Shown: positions 30,951-39,552, numbered from the stretch's first letter. The stretch is DNA of 64,000 nt from Actinomycetospora sp. NBRC 106375 (GCF_030269665.1 NZ_BSTS01000010.1:62001-126000), one strand, 5' to 3'. Notes: generated from the letters alone by a model not told the origin. Numbers and translations are program-made.

Positions 30951-32867
30951 TCACGGGAGCGTCAACGGCACGTGGCGCGGCGGCGCGGTCGAGACCGGGA
31001 CGTTGCCGTGCTGGGCCAGGTACGCGCCGATGTCGTGGAACAGCGGCGCCGCGGAGTCCCCGCCCGGCGGGCGGTCGAGCATGAGCGCGACGACGTAGCG
31101 CGGATCCTGCGCGGGGAACATCCCGGCGAAGGTGATCCAGTAGTTCGACTGGGAGTAGCAGCCGCATCCCGGGTCGACCTGCTGCGCGGTGCCGGTCTTG
31201 CCGGCCACCGGGTAGCCCGGCATCGCGGCGGCCGGCCCCGTCCCCCGGTCGCCGCCGTGGCCGTCCTGCGTCACCGACTGCAGCATGTCGCGCATCGTGT
31301 GGGCCGTCTGCGGGCTCATCGCCCGGACGCCCGGCGGCGCGGGCGACGGGGTGCGGACCCCGTCGGCGCCGACCTCGGCCTCGACGATGCGCGGCGGCAC
31401 GCGCACCCCGTCGTTGGCGACGGCCTGGTACATGCTCGCCATCTGCAGCGTCGTCATCGACAGGCCCTGCCCGATCGGCAGGTTGCCGAACGTCGAGCCC
31501 GACCAGTCCTCGCGCGCCGGCACCGACCCCGGGCTCTCGCCGGGCAGCTCGATGCCCGTGCGGGTGCCGATGCCGAGGGCCTCCAGCATCGAGGCGAAGC
31601 GGTCCGGCCCGACCCGCTGGGCCGTCATCAGCGTGCCGACGTTCGACGACCGCCCGAGGACCCCGTTGAGCGTCAGGTGGATCGTGCCGTGGGACCACGC
31701 GTCGCTGATGGTGCGGTCGGCGAAGCGGATGCTGCCCGGCACCGTGAGGACGTCCTCGGGGCGGACGACACCGGCCTCGACCGCGGCCGCCATCGTCACG
31801 ATCTTGTTGACCGAGCCGGGCTCGAAGGGGCTGGTGACCGACGGGTTGCTCAGCTGCGAGCCGGGGGTCCCGGGCGCGGCCGGGTTGAACGACCCGGAGT
31901 TGGCCATCGAGAGCACCTGGCCGGTGTGGGCGTCGAGCACGACCGCGCTGCCGGTGCGGGCGCCGACGCGCGCGGTGTAGTCGCGCAGGCGCTGCTCGAC
32001 GGCGTACTGGAGGTCGGTGTCGAGGGAGAGGACGACGTCGCGCCCGGCCTGGGCGGGCTGCTCGGCGCGGGTGGTGCCGGGGATGACGGCGTCGCTGCCC
32101 TCCGCGGTGTCGACGACCCGGAACCCGTCGGTACCGGCCAGCGTCGTGTCGAGCGCGCTCTCCAGCCCGATCGAACCGCGGATCTTCTGGCGGTCCATGT
32201 TCCACGCGGCGCTGCCGACCACGGTCGCCGCGACGTCGCCCGCCGGGTACTGGCGCGACTCGCGGTCCTCCTCGGCGATCTCGGGGAACGCCTCGCGCAC
32301 CTGGCGCGCCGCCCCCGGGTCGACCAGCGGGGCGAGCACGACGTAGCTGCGGTCGGACGTCAGCGCCTGGAAGATCGGGCCGGGGTCGGTGCCGAGGATG
32401 CGGCCCATGCCCAGGGCGATCGCCGACTTGCGCTGGTCCGCGGTCGGGGAGCCGGGCTGCGAGCGGACGGCCGGCTCGTTCCAGTCGGCGGTGATGCGCC
32501 GCGGGTTCGCGACGAGCGCCTTCGCCTCGACGCTGAACGCGAGCGGGGTGCCGTAGCGGTCGAGGATCGACCCGCGCTCGGCGGGGACGACCTGCCGCGT
32601 CGTGCGCTGGCGGGCCGCGTCGGCGGACAGGTCGCCCGCCCGGATGCCCTGGACCTCGACGAGCTTGAGGGTGCACAGCAGCAGCACGGCCACGAGCAGC
32701 ACGCGGCCGATCCGCAGGCGGCGCCGCGGGTCCGGCGGGCGCGCCGCGGGACGGCGGGCCGGACGACGCGGCGGGGGCGGCGGCGGCGCCGGGCGCCGGC
32801 CACCGGGGGCACGTCCGCCCGGGGCCCGGGCCGGCGGACGGCTCAGCGTCGCCGCGCTGCGGGGCAT
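30951..32867 (-). CDS. ftsI: Septal peptidoglycan transpeptidase FtsI/PbpB (PBP3 class B)
   Basis: Cross-links septal peptidoglycan with FtsW. A Pro/Arg-rich cytoplasmic tail is followed by one TM helix (IGRVLLVAVLLLCTLKLVEV, about residues 52-72) and a PBP dimerisation domain. In the transpeptidase domain the catalytic Ser is in EPGSVNKIVT near residue 351, the second motif is GRSSNVGT near 406, and KTGTAQQ is near 556. 638 aa. The ATG overlaps the stop of the ftsL-like gene by one base (TGATG). PGCGCYSQSN is a small Cys insertion near the KTG motif. Confidence 0.96.
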   Translation of the reverse strand: MPRSAATLSRPPARAPGGRAPGGRRPAPPPPPPRRPARRPAARPPDPRRRLRIGRVLLVAVLLLCTLKLVEVQGIRAGDLSADAARQRTTRQVVPAERGSILDRYGTPLAFSVEAKALVANPRRITADWNEPAVRSQPGSPTADQRKSAIALGMGRILGTDPGPIFQALTSDRSYVVLAPLVDPGAARQVREAFPEIAEEDRESRQYPAGDVAATVVGSAAWNMDRQKIRGSIGLESALDTTLAGTDGFRVVDTAEGSDAVIPGTTRAEQPAQAGRDVVLSLDTDLQYAVEQRLRDYTARVGARTGSAVVLDAHTGQVLSMANSGSFNPAAPGTPGSQLSNPSVTSPFEPGSVNKIVTMAAAVEAGVVRPEDVLTVPGSIRFADRTISDAWSHGTIHLTLNGVLGRSSNVGTLMTAQRVGPDRFASMLEALGIGTRTGIELPGESPGSVPAREDWSGSTFGNLPIGQGLSMTTLQMASMYQAVANDGVRVPPRIVEAEVGADGVRTPSPAPPGVRAMSPQTAHTMRDMLQSVTQDGHGGDRGTGPAAAMPGYPVAGKTGTAQQVDPGCGCYSQSNYWITFAGMFPAQDPRYVVALMLDRPPGGDSAAPLFHDIGAYLAQHGNVPVSTAPPRHVPLTLP

Positions 32868-33535
32868 CAGGTGCCGGCCGGGTCGGTCGAGTCGGGACGG
32901 TCCGCGTCCTGCGCCGGCCGCCCGTCGTCGGGCACGGCCACGAGCTGGTCCTCGGCGGCGGCCGCCCCGGCGGGCGGCGGGGCCTGCTGGCCGTCCGTGG
33001 CGGCCTGCGCGCCGTTGACCTGCGCGGGATCGGCGGGGGTCGCGGGGGCCGGCAGGGTCGGGGTGACGGGCGGGGCGACGGCCTGCGCGGGGCGCGGGTC
33101 GCCGATCACCTGTGACGACCCGTCGGGGTGGACGAGCAGCACGGCGGGCTCCCCCGCCGGCACCATGCCCTGGGCCCGCGCCGCCGCCGCGAGCGCGGGC
33201 GCGGACTGCGCGGCCTCCACGTCGCGGTGCAGGCGCTCGCTCTGCTCGGAGAGGTCCCGGGCGACCTGGCGGGCCTCGTCGAGGCGGTAGGAGTCGGCCG
33301 CGGCGGCGGTCGAGAGCCACAGCGTCGCCACCAGCCCGCCGGTGAGCAGCACCATGATGAGGAGCACGAAGGGCGCGGTCCCCGAGGCGCGGGCCTCCGT
33401 GGTCGCGTCGCGGCGGGTCGTCGCGGCGGGCCGGCGCGGGGCCGTCCCGCGGCGCGCCGGCGCGGGCGTGCGCGGGTCGGGCCGGGTGTCGGTCCGGCCG
33501 CTCGTCCGGGGGCCGGTCAGCGTCGCGGTGCTCAT
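32867..33535 (-). CDS. FtsL-like bitopic division protein
   Basis: Position between rsmH and ftsI and topology identify this as the actinobacterial FtsL-like protein (compare M. tuberculosis Rv2164c). A basic, Pro/Thr-rich cytoplasmic tail is followed by one TM helix (PFVLLIMVLLTGGLVATLWL, about residues 52-72) and a short coiled coil with leucines (LDEARQVARDLSEQSERL, about 82-100). A long Pro/Ala/Gln-rich extracytoplasmic tail completes it. 222 aa; classical FtsL is about 100-130 aa. GAGGACGAGG precedes the ATG. It would form the FtsQLB-type bridge that activates FtsW/FtsI. Confidence 0.85.
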   Translation of the reverse strand: MSTATLTGPRTSGRTDTRPDPRTPAPARRGTAPRRPAATTRRDATTEARASGTAPFVLLIMVLLTGGLVATLWLSTAAAADSYRLDEARQVARDLSEQSERLHRDVEAAQSAPALAAAARAQGMVPAGEPAVLLVHPDGSSQVIGDPRPAQAVAPPVTPTLPAPATPADPAQVNGAQAATDGQQAPPPAGAAAAEDQLVAVPDDGRPAQDADRPDSTDPAGT

Positions 33536-33572
33536 GCCCTCGTCCTCTCCGTGGCCGTGTCCCTCGTGGTGC

Positions 33573-34670
33573 TCATGCCGCCGCCTCCCGGACCCGTTCC
33601 GCAGCCCGCAGCCGCACCGACGCCGCGCGGGGGTTGGCGGCGATCTCGTCCTCGTCGGCCTTCTCCGCGCCGCGGGTGAGCAGCCGCAGGTCGGGCTCGT
33701 CCTCCGGGCGCACCACCGGCATGTCCGGCGGCGCCTTCGTGCGGCTGTGCTCGGCGAGCACGCGCTTGACGATGCGGTCCTCCAGCGACTGGTAGGACAT
33801 GACGACCACCCGGCCGCCGACCGCGAGGGCCTCCACCGCCGCCGGCACCGCCGCCGCCACCGCGTCGAGCTCGCCGTTGACCTCCACCCGCAGCGCCTGG
33901 AACGTGCGCTTCGCGGGGTGGCCGCCGGTGCGGCGCGCCGCCGCCGGGATGGCCTGCTCGAGGAGGGCGACGAGCTCCGCGCTGGTCCGCAACGGAGCCC
34001 GCCGCCGGGCACGCACGACGGCCTCGACGATGCGCCGGGCCGCTCGTTCCTCGCCGTAGTCGTGGAGCACCCGGATCAGGTCGCCCGGGGCGTAGGTGTT
34101 GAGGACGTCCGCGGCGGTCGGCCCCGTCGTCGGGTCCATCCGCATGTCCAGCGGCGCGTCACGGGCGTAGGAGAAGCCGCGCTCGTCCTCGTCGAGCTGC
34201 ATCGACGACACACCGAGGTCGAAGAGGACGCCCTGGACGGCGTCGTACCCGAGGTCGTCGAGCACCTCCGGCAGCGCGTCGAAGACGGCGTGGACGAGAT
34301 GCGTCCGGTCGGCGTAGGGCGCGAGGCGCGTCCGGGCAAGCCGCAGCGCCGATTCGTCTCTATCAACACCCACAAGAGTGAGTCCGGAGTGCTGAGAAAG
34401 GAGCGCGGCGGAGTGGCCGGCGGCCCCCAGGGTGGCGTCGACGAGCACCGCGTCGCGGTCGGCGAGGGCGGGCGCGAAGAGGGAGAGGATGCGGTCGAGC
34501 AGGACCGGGACGTGGCGCTGGTCGGCGACGTCCGGCGGCGGGTCGCCGCCGAGGGGCGGCTCCGCCCCGTGCTCGTCCACCACTGCCGCCACCCGCCTCG
34601 ACCGACTCGTCGGCGGACCGGCCGGCCCGCCGTCTGCTCGCTGCCCGCTCGCAGCGCCGGGTGCCGTCAC
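33573..34670 (-). CDS. rsmH: 16S rRNA (cytosine-1402 N4) methyltransferase
   Basis: Methylates N4 of C1402 in 16S rRNA. Motifs: [10 protein letters not shown], the SAM site [59 protein letters not shown] and [12 protein letters not shown]. 365 aa with the GTG at 34670; the first 50 residues are low complexity, and a GTG pair at 34583/34580 (VVDEHG) behind a G-rich site is a plausible alternative start. Second gene of the dcw cluster; 137 bp from mraZ. Confidence 0.95.
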   Translation of the reverse strand: MTAPGAASGQRADGGPAGPPTSRSRRVAAVVDEHGAEPPLGGDPPPDVADQRHVPVLLDRILSLFAPALADRDAVLVDATLGAAGHSAALLSQHSGLTLVGVDRDESALRLARTRLAPYADRTHLVHAVFDALPEVLDDLGYDAVQGVLFDLGVSSMQLDEDERGFSYARDAPLDMRMDPTTGPTAADVLNTYAPGDLIRVLHDYGEERAARRIVEAVVRARRRAPLRTSAELVALLEQAIPAAARRTGGHPAKRTFQALRVEVNGELDAVAAAVPAAVEALAVGGRVVVMSYQSLEDRIVKRVLAEHSRTKAPPDMPVVRPEDEPDLRLLTRGAEKADEDEIAANPRAASVRLRAAERVREAAA

Positions 34671-34761
34671 GTCCCGGTCCGCAGATCGACGGACCTGGCG
34701 CCGGGGAAGGTGCGCCAGGGCCGTCGCCCTGCGGGCCGGGGCCTCACGGCACCCGGCGTGA

Positions 34762-34775
34762 CGCCCCTCGGGGCG
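34762..34775 (-). terminator. Short GC hairpin between mraZ and rsmH
   Basis: CGCCC and GGGCG pair around a CTCG loop within a longer GC-rich palindromic context, 33 bp past the mraZ stop. It could attenuate readthrough into rsmH. Confidence 0.35.
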
Positions 34776-34807
34776 CCGCGTGATCTCTGTTGTCGGTGCG
34801 GTCGGCG

Positions 34808-35239
34808 TCAGAAGACGCCCGGCAGCACTTCCTGCTGGGCCTGGGCGTAGCCGGCCTCGTGCTCGTCCTGGTAGCGCGCCCAGGCCGCGCTGTCCCAGAT
34901 CTCGAGGCGGTTGACCGCCCCGATCACCGTGCAGTCGCGGTCGAGCCCGGCGTAGCGCCGCAGCTCGGCCGCGATGGGGATGCGGCCCTGGGAGTCGGGG
35001 CGCTGCTCGTCGGTGCCGGCGAACAGGTAGCGCTGGTACGCGCGCACCCGCTCGTCGGTGAACGGCGCCTCGGCCACCTTGCGGGCCATCTGCTCGAACT
35101 CGTCACGGGGGAACACGTAGAGGCAGTGGTCCTGGCCCTTCGTGATCATCAACCCCCCTGCGAGCTCGTCGCGGAACCTGGCGGGCAGGGTCAACCTGCC
35201 CTTGTCGTCCAATCGCGGGGTGTGGGTGCCGAGGAACAC
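34808..35239 (-). CDS. mraZ: MraZ, transcriptional regulator of the dcw cluster
   Basis: An AbrB-fold, ring-forming DNA-binding protein that binds repeats in its own promoter. Two DXXXR-type units are visible: [20 protein letters not shown] and [18 protein letters not shown]. 143 aa, exactly the family length. GTG at 35239 is chosen because GGGGAGGTG lies 8 bases before it; the frame extends upstream to 35317 but through the promoter. Its operator is directly upstream (see 35271-35312), so it is autoregulated and likely controls the whole cluster. Confidence 0.97.
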   Translation of the reverse strand: MFLGTHTPRLDDKGRLTLPARFRDELAGGLMITKGQDHCLYVFPRDEFEQMARKVAEAPFTDERVRAYQRYLFAGTDEQRPDSQGRIPIAAELRRYAGLDRDCTVIGAVNRLEIWDSAAWARYQDEHEAGYAQAQQEVLPGVF

Positions 35240-35270
35240 GGCCCCCACCTCCCCTGTGAGACCCCGTCCG

Positions 35271-35312
35271 CCCCACTGCGCACCACCATACCCCACAAGT
35301 CCCCACGGCCAA
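35271..35312 (-). promoter_or_regulatory. mraZ promoter with four-box MraZ operator
   Basis: On the minus strand, boxes GTGGGG, GTGGGG, GTGGTG and GTGGGG start at 35306, 35296, 35286 and 35276, spaced exactly 10 bp. This is the known MraZ operator design. A -10 TATGGT (35290-35285) sits inside the array and a -35-like TTGGCC (35312-35307) is 16 bp upstream of it. The transcript would start near 35278, about 39 nt before the GTG. Bound MraZ would block this promoter. Confidence 0.85.
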
Positions 35313-35368
35313 ACCATCCTGCGCGCCCGGTGATCCCCGAATCGGGTTGTCGTGCCTGGTCAGCGCGT

Positions 35369-35774
35369 GTGGGGCGGAGTGGGGGGTGCGAGCGGTGACC
35401 TTCTCGCCAGGGCGTTCGCTCGTGGCGCCGACACGCCGGGCGGCGTCGTTCCCCACCACCGAGGCGTGGCTCTGAGCTGGGCGAACGCGCTTCCGGGGCT
35501 CGCGTGGTCGCGGTGTGGGGCGTGGTGGGGGCGCGCGGGGAGCGGCGTGGGGCGCCCGGTGGGGGGATGTGGAGCGCCGCGGTGGGGAGATGTGGAGGCG
35601 AGGTGGTGGGGCGCGGTGGGGGCGGCGTGGCGGCGAGGTCCGGGGATGCAGCGAACGCCCTATCGGCGTGCTCAATGGGATGTTCGCTGCTTCTCTGCGC
35701 GCGAAGTCCCCGTTCGCTCCGCGTGGGCGGCGCGATGGGGCGGCGTGGTGGGGCGAGGTGGGGCGCGGCGGGAA
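35369..35774 (+). promoter_or_regulatory. Extended opposite-strand array of GTGGGG-type boxes
   Basis: Exact GTGGGG boxes on the plus strand begin at 35369, 35379, 35515, 35525, 35547, 35559, 35582, 35606, 35616, 35748 and 35758. Near matches occur at 35535, 35569, 35592, 35627, 35735 and 35745. Many neighbours are exactly 10 bp apart. This is the sequence and period of the mraZ operator but on the other strand and far larger. No gene is apparent here; the window 35240-36022 is otherwise noncoding. It may be MraZ-binding DNA, G-rich structured DNA or eroded duplicates of the operator. Confidence 0.5.
35648..35714. repeat. Dispersed repeat family 3, copy 1
   Basis: GCAGCGAAC (35648-35656) and GTTCGCTGC (35682-35690) form a perfect 9-bp inverted repeat. 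The following 31-nt core (35684-35714) matches 60656-60686 at 29 of 31 positions. CCCTATCGGCGTGC inside the loop (35658-35671) is found reversed at 49847-49860. Confidence 0.8.
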
Positions 35775-35812
35775 CCTCGGGCCGCCGTCGCCGGCGCCCT
35801 CAGGCCGCGAGA

Positions 35813-35859
35813 AGCACGTTCGGCAGGCCCGCGAGCCTCTTGATCATGCGAAACGTGCC
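35813..35859. repeat. Palindromic repeat family 2, copy 3
   Basis: A 47-nt element with arms GCACGTTCGGCA and TGCGAAACGTGC and the internal TGATCATGCG shared with copies at 4851 and 4945. It is more diverged than those two are from each other. Confidence 0.7.
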
Positions 35860-35885
35860 CCTCGCGACCCCCGGGCGCCCCGCCG

Positions 35886-35951
35886 CGAGATCAGGAGCGC
35901 GTCACGCCCCCGACGAGGCAGGTAGAGGTGCACCAGGTGCTCCTGATCTCG
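35886..35951. repeat. Palindromic repeat family 1, copy 3
   Basis: Arms CGAGATCAGGAGCGC (35886-35900) and GTGCTCCTGATCTCG (35937-35951) pair at 14 of 15 positions. It shares 19 nt exactly with the copy at 3867-3885. It lies about 70 bp past the DUF3040 stop and 27 bp from a family 2 copy, the same pairing of families seen near 4.8 kb. Confidence 0.8.
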
Positions 35952-36022
35952 GGAGCGGGCCCGGAACGACGACGCGCCGCCGACCACGGGGGTCGACGGC
36001 GCGTCGGTGACTCGGGGTGGCG

Positions 36023-36421
36023 CTACTCCTGCTCGAAACGGCGGCGGAAGCGCTCCTCCATGCGGGAGGTGAAGCGGCTGCGCTCCTTCTCGGTGGCGGC
36101 GCCGCCGGCGGCGGCCTCGCCTTCCGCGGCGGCCTCCTTCTTGCGCGCGCCGAAGGAGGTGATCGCGAGGACCGCGCCGCCGAACATCGCGAGGAAGCCC
36201 ACGACGCTGACGATGATCCCCGGGACCGAGGAACTGAAGACCACGCCCAGTACCAGCATCACGACGCCGATCACGAAGAGCGCGATGCCCTGGATGCGGC
36301 GCCGGCGCGACGGGCGTCGGAGCTTGCCTCCCCGAACCGTGGACGCGAACTTCGGGTCCTCGTCGTAGAGAGCGCGCTCGATCTGCTCGAGCAGGCGCTG
36401 CTCGTGCTCGGAGAGCGGCAT
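36023..36421 (-). CDS. DUF3040 membrane protein
   Basis: A small actinobacterial membrane protein of unknown function (compare M. tuberculosis Rv2169c, next to the dcw cluster). The signature MPLSEHEQRLLEQIERAL opens the protein. Two TM helices (GIALFVIGVVMLVLGVVF and IIVSVVGFLAMFGGAVLAI, about residues 44-88) and a basic C-terminal tail (RFTSRMEERFRRRFEQE) follow. 132 aa. GGAGGAG lies upstream of the ATG. Confidence 0.92.
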   Translation of the reverse strand: MPLSEHEQRLLEQIERALYDEDPKFASTVRGGKLRRPSRRRRIQGIALFVIGVVMLVLGVVFSSSVPGIIVSVVGFLAMFGGAVLAITSFGARKKEAAAEGEAAAGGAATEKERSRFTSRMEERFRRRFEQE

Positions 36422-36553
36422 GATTCTCCTCCGGCACTGAATGGAGATTCGCCCGACCTGGGAGGGTCCGGCGGGCATCGTCCTGATGTCCCGTCACCAT
36501 CGTACGAGTCCGCCGACCGCTCCACTACCCGGACCGGCGTGTTGCGCTCTCGA

Positions 36554-37861
36554 TCATCCGTTCGGCTCCGGTGGTGACGTCGCTCGCGACACGGATGGCT
36601 GCGGTCGGTGACCGTCGCGGGCCTTCTCCGCCGCGTCGGCGGGAGATCGCGCCCGCGTCGGGTCGGGATCACCGAGCAGGCTCGCCGGCCGCACGGCCGC
36701 GACGCCGAACCGGGAACGCGCCTGGTCAGCCGCCCGCTCGGCGTCGGACCACCCGTGCTCGGGCTCGCCGAGCGCGATCTGCTCGGGCGCGCGGTCGGCC
36801 GGGACGAGCCCTTCGCCCCGCACGCCGAGCAGCCGGACGGGCGCGATGTCGCCGAGCGCGTCGAGGAGATCGACCGCGGTGGCGTGGAGATCGCGCGCCA
36901 GATCCGTCGGCGCCGGGAGGGTGCGGGACCGTGTGATCGTCGTGAAGTCGTCGAACCTGACCTTGAGCGCGACCGTGCGGGCGCGCACCCCGCGGTGGCG
37001 CAGCATCCGCGCGGCGCGGTCGGCGAGGCGCAGCAGCTCGCGGCGCCGCACGGCCGGGTCGACGAGGTCGCGGGCGAAGGTCTCCTCCGCCCCCGCCGAC
37101 TTCTCCCGACCGTGCGGGTCGACCCGGCGCTCGTCGACCCCGTGCGCGAGGGCGACCAGGTGGGCGGCGTGGGCGTCGCCCACCGCGCGCCGCATCGTCG
37201 TGTACCCCGCCGCCGCGACGTCGGCGACGGTCGCGATGCCGTGGCGGTCGAGCACCTCGGCCGTGCGCTCGCCCACGCCCCACAGCGCGCCGACGGGCAG
37301 CGGGTCGAGGAAGGCGCGGACGCCGTCGGCCGGCACGAGGTGCACGCCGTCGGGCTTGGCTACGCGCGACGCGAGCTTGGCGACGAACATCGTCGGCGCG
37401 ACCCCGACCGAGCACGTGATCCCCTGCGACGCGGCCACCTGCTCGCGGATCGAGGCCGCGATGCCGAGCGGTGTCATGCCCAGGCGGCGCAGCGCGCCCG
37501 CGACGTCGAGGAACGCCTCGTCGAGGCTCAGCGGCTGGACGAGCGGCGTGACGGAGCGGAACACCGCCATGACCGCGCGGGAGACCTCGGCGTAGGTGGC
37601 GAAGTCCGGGCGCAGGAACACGGCCTGCGGGCAGAGCCGGTGCGCGCGGGCCGAGGGCATCGCGGACCGGACCCCGTACGCCCGGGCCTCGTAGCTGGCC
37701 GAGAGCACGACGCCGCGTTCCGGTCCCCCGCCGACGACCACGGGCCGGCCGCGCAGCTCGGGCCGCGAGCGGATCTCCACGGCCGCGTAGAAGGCGTCCA
37801 TGTCGACGTGCAGGACACCGCAGCCCGCGTCCCGACCGGAGCCGGGCCCCTGCTCGCTCAG
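36554..37861 (-). CDS. dinB: DNA polymerase IV (Y family), likely with a CTG start
   Basis: Error-prone translesion polymerase. Palm motifs: HVDMDAFYAAVE with the first catalytic Asp, and PLSLDEAFLDV with the second Asp/Glu pair. Next are the helix-hairpin-helix region (LWGVGERTAEVLDRHGI) and a little finger with VALKVRFDDFTTITRS. The first ATG (37801) would remove HVD and thus the catalytic Asp. No ATG, GTG or TTG exists upstream in frame before the previous gene. A CTG at 37861 overlaps the methyltransferase stop as CTGA and gives a natural N-terminus MSEQ, so I start there (435 aa). The C-terminus has a Pro/Ser-rich tail without a clear beta-clamp motif. Confidence 0.88.
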   Translation of the reverse strand: MSEQGPGSGRDAGCGVLHVDMDAFYAAVEIRSRPELRGRPVVVGGGPERGVVLSASYEARAYGVRSAMPSARAHRLCPQAVFLRPDFATYAEVSRAVMAVFRSVTPLVQPLSLDEAFLDVAGALRRLGMTPLGIAASIREQVAASQGITCSVGVAPTMFVAKLASRVAKPDGVHLVPADGVRAFLDPLPVGALWGVGERTAEVLDRHGIATVADVAAAGYTTMRRAVGDAHAAHLVALAHGVDERRVDPHGREKSAGAEETFARDLVDPAVRRRELLRLADRAARMLRHRGVRARTVALKVRFDDFTTITRSRTLPAPTDLARDLHATAVDLLDALGDIAPVRLLGVRGEGLVPADRAPEQIALGEPEHGWSDAERAADQARSRFGVAAVRPASLLGDPDPTRARSPADAAEKARDGHRPQPSVSRATSPPEPNG

Positions 37862-38610
37862 CCCGGCCGCCGGGCGAGGACGTGCAGCCGCGAGGCCATG
37901 TCACGCAGCGGGGGCGTGCCCGCGGCGATGTCCTCGAGCTCGGCGAGCGGGTCGCTCGGCGCGCCGCCGGGCTCGAGGACGCCGTCGGACACGAGATCGG
38001 CGAGGACCCGGTGGCCCTGCACCCGCTCGACGGTCAGCTGCCCGCCGGCCTCGACGAGCGTGCGGATCTCCTCGACGTCCATGCGCCGGCGCAGCGGGTC
38101 GTCCTCGCCCCACCGGCCGCGGGGGTCGACGAGCACCTGGCGGGCCTCGGTGAGCCGGCCCGCGACCACCCGGGAGAGCACGGCCGCGAACCGACCGGCC
38201 ACCAGCAGCGAGACCGCGCCGCCGGGCACCGTGGCCGCGGCGAGCGCCCGGCACGCCTCGGCGGGGTCGTCCACGTACTCGAGCAGACCGTGCCCGAGCA
38301 CGAGGTCGGCCTCCGCGGAGCCGATCGCGTCGACGAGCGCGTCGACGTCGCCCTGGATCGCGTGGACACCGTCGGCGACGCCGGCGTCGCGCGCCCGGCT
38401 GCGCAGGACCGCGAGGGCGTTCGCGCTGGAGTCGACGACCGTGACCTCGCACCCGTCCGCCGCGAGCGGCACCGCCCAGGTGCCGCTGCCGCCGCCGACG
38501 TCGAGCACCCGGGGGGCGGCACCGTCGCGTCGCGAGCGCGCGGCGGTGAGCTCCACCCGCAGCGTGCGCGCGACGACGTCGACCGGGGCGAACGACGCGG
38601 TACGGCTCAC
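37858..38610 (-). CDS. SAM-dependent class I methyltransferase
   Basis: A Rossmann-type methyltransferase. SAM motif I is LDVGGGSGTWAVPLAADG, the acidic residue ending strand 2 is in VTVVDSSANAL, and motif II/III are GDVDALVD and LVLGHGLLEYVDDP. The family includes SmtA/CmoM-like tRNA methyltransferases, but the substrate cannot be read. 250 aa. GTG at 38610 is chosen because TACGGT lies exactly 6 nt upstream (leaderless start); the longer frame to 38655 would cross that promoter. It is followed by dinB with a CTGA overlap and diverges from parA. Confidence 0.85.
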   Translation of the reverse strand: MSRTASFAPVDVVARTLRVELTAARSRRDGAAPRVLDVGGGSGTWAVPLAADGCEVTVVDSSANALAVLRSRARDAGVADGVHAIQGDVDALVDAIGSAEADLVLGHGLLEYVDDPAEACRALAAATVPGGAVSLLVAGRFAAVLSRVVAGRLTEARQVLVDPRGRWGEDDPLRRRMDVEEIRTLVEAGGQLTVERVQGHRVLADLVSDGVLEPGGAPSDPLAELEDIAAGTPPLRDMASRLHVLARRPG

Positions 38611-38616
38611 GGCGAC

Positions 38617-38678
38617 ACCGTAGAACGTGTGACGCGTGCGCGGGCGTACCGGCAACCGCGGCGTCCGCCCGGTAGGTT
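38617..38678. promoter_or_regulatory. Back-to-back leaderless promoters of methyltransferase and parA
   Basis: On the minus strand TACGGT (38622-38617) lies 6 nt before the methyltransferase GTG. On the plus strand TAGGTT (38673-38678) lies 6 nt before the parA GTG. Both imply transcription starting at the start codon, and the two promoters share a region of about 75 bp. Confidence 0.65.
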
Positions 38679-38684
38679 CCCCCC

Positions 38685-39524
38685 GTGCACGTCACGGCGG
38701 TCCTGAGCCTGAAGGGCGGCGTCGGGAAGACGACGGTCGTCCTGGGTCTGGCCGGTTCCGCCCTGCGGGCCGGCCTGCGCACCCTGGTGGTCGACCTGGA
38801 TCCCCAGGGCAACGCCACCACCGCGCTGGAGCCCGAACCGACCGAGACGACGATCGCCCAGGCGATGGAACGCCCGTCGGCGGCGTTGCTCGCCTCGTCG
38901 ATCGGCCCGAGCGCCTGGGGCGAGGATCTCGACGTGCTCGTGGGCTCGGAGGACGTCGAGCGCCACAACCACCCGGATCCGAACTCGCAGCGCCTCGGGC
39001 GTCTCGCGCGCCTGCTGGCCGGGCTGCCCCGCGACGGGCAGGGCGCCACGGCGACCGGGATCGCGGAGTACGACCTCGTGCTGATCGACTGCCCGCCGTC
39101 GCTCGGTCAGCTGACCCGCTCGGCGCTGGTGGCCGTGGACCGCGCGGTGCTGGTGACCGAGCCGACGATCTTCGCGGTGTCGGGCGTCCAGCGGGCGTTC
39201 GAGGCGGTGCAGTCCGAGCGGGAGCACAACCCCGACCTCCAGCCGCTGGGCGTGCTGGTGAACAAGTACCGCGCCCGCTCGTCGGAGCACGAGTTCCGCG
39301 TCGCCGAGCTGCGCGAGCTCTTCGGCCCGCTCGTGCTCTCGGCCGTGCTGCCCGACCGCAGCGCGGTGCAGCAGGCTCAGGGCGCCGGCGTCCCGATCCA
39401 GCGCTGGGACACCCCGGGCGCCCGGGAGATCTCCAGCTCGTTCGACTCGTTGCTCGGCCGGATCGTGCGCTCGCGCGCCCAGCGCTCGCACCGCGCTCGG
39501 GCCCGCCAGGCGCCGGACGCCTGA
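38685..39524 (+). CDS. ParA/MinD-type ATPase without a partner ParB
   Basis: A deviant Walker A ATPase: LSLKGGVGKTTVVL near residue 8, Walker A' in VVDLDPQGNAT, Walker B in YDLVLIDCPPSLGQ. 279 aa. No parB or parS is nearby, so this is probably an orphan positioning ATPase rather than the chromosomal ParA. The GTG start is leaderless (TAGGTT 6 nt upstream). A convergent HEPN-family gene ends 28 bp beyond its stop. Partner and cargo are unknown. Confidence 0.9.
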   Translation: MHVTAVLSLKGGVGKTTVVLGLAGSALRAGLRTLVVDLDPQGNATTALEPEPTETTIAQAMERPSAALLASSIGPSAWGEDLDVLVGSEDVERHNHPDPNSQRLGRLARLLAGLPRDGQGATATGIAEYDLVLIDCPPSLGQLTRSALVAVDRAVLVTEPTIFAVSGVQRAFEAVQSEREHNPDLQPLGVLVNKYRARSSEHEFRVAELRELFGPLVLSAVLPDRSAVQQAQGAGVPIQRWDTPGAREISSSFDSLLGRIVRSRAQRSHRARARQAPDA

Positions 39525-39552
39525 GGCACGCGCAGGACTCCGCGCCCCGGTC

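Noticed and set aside
35352-36010. Plus-strand open frames of 136-168 aa in the mraZ upstream gap
   Set aside because: Composition is Gly/Arg/Trp-rich from the GTGGGG array, no ribosome-binding site and no recognisable domain; they also run through palindromic repeats.
38685-39524. Chromosomal partition system (parAB)
   Set aside because: No parB or parS-like sequence nearby; kept only as an orphan ParA-family ATPase.
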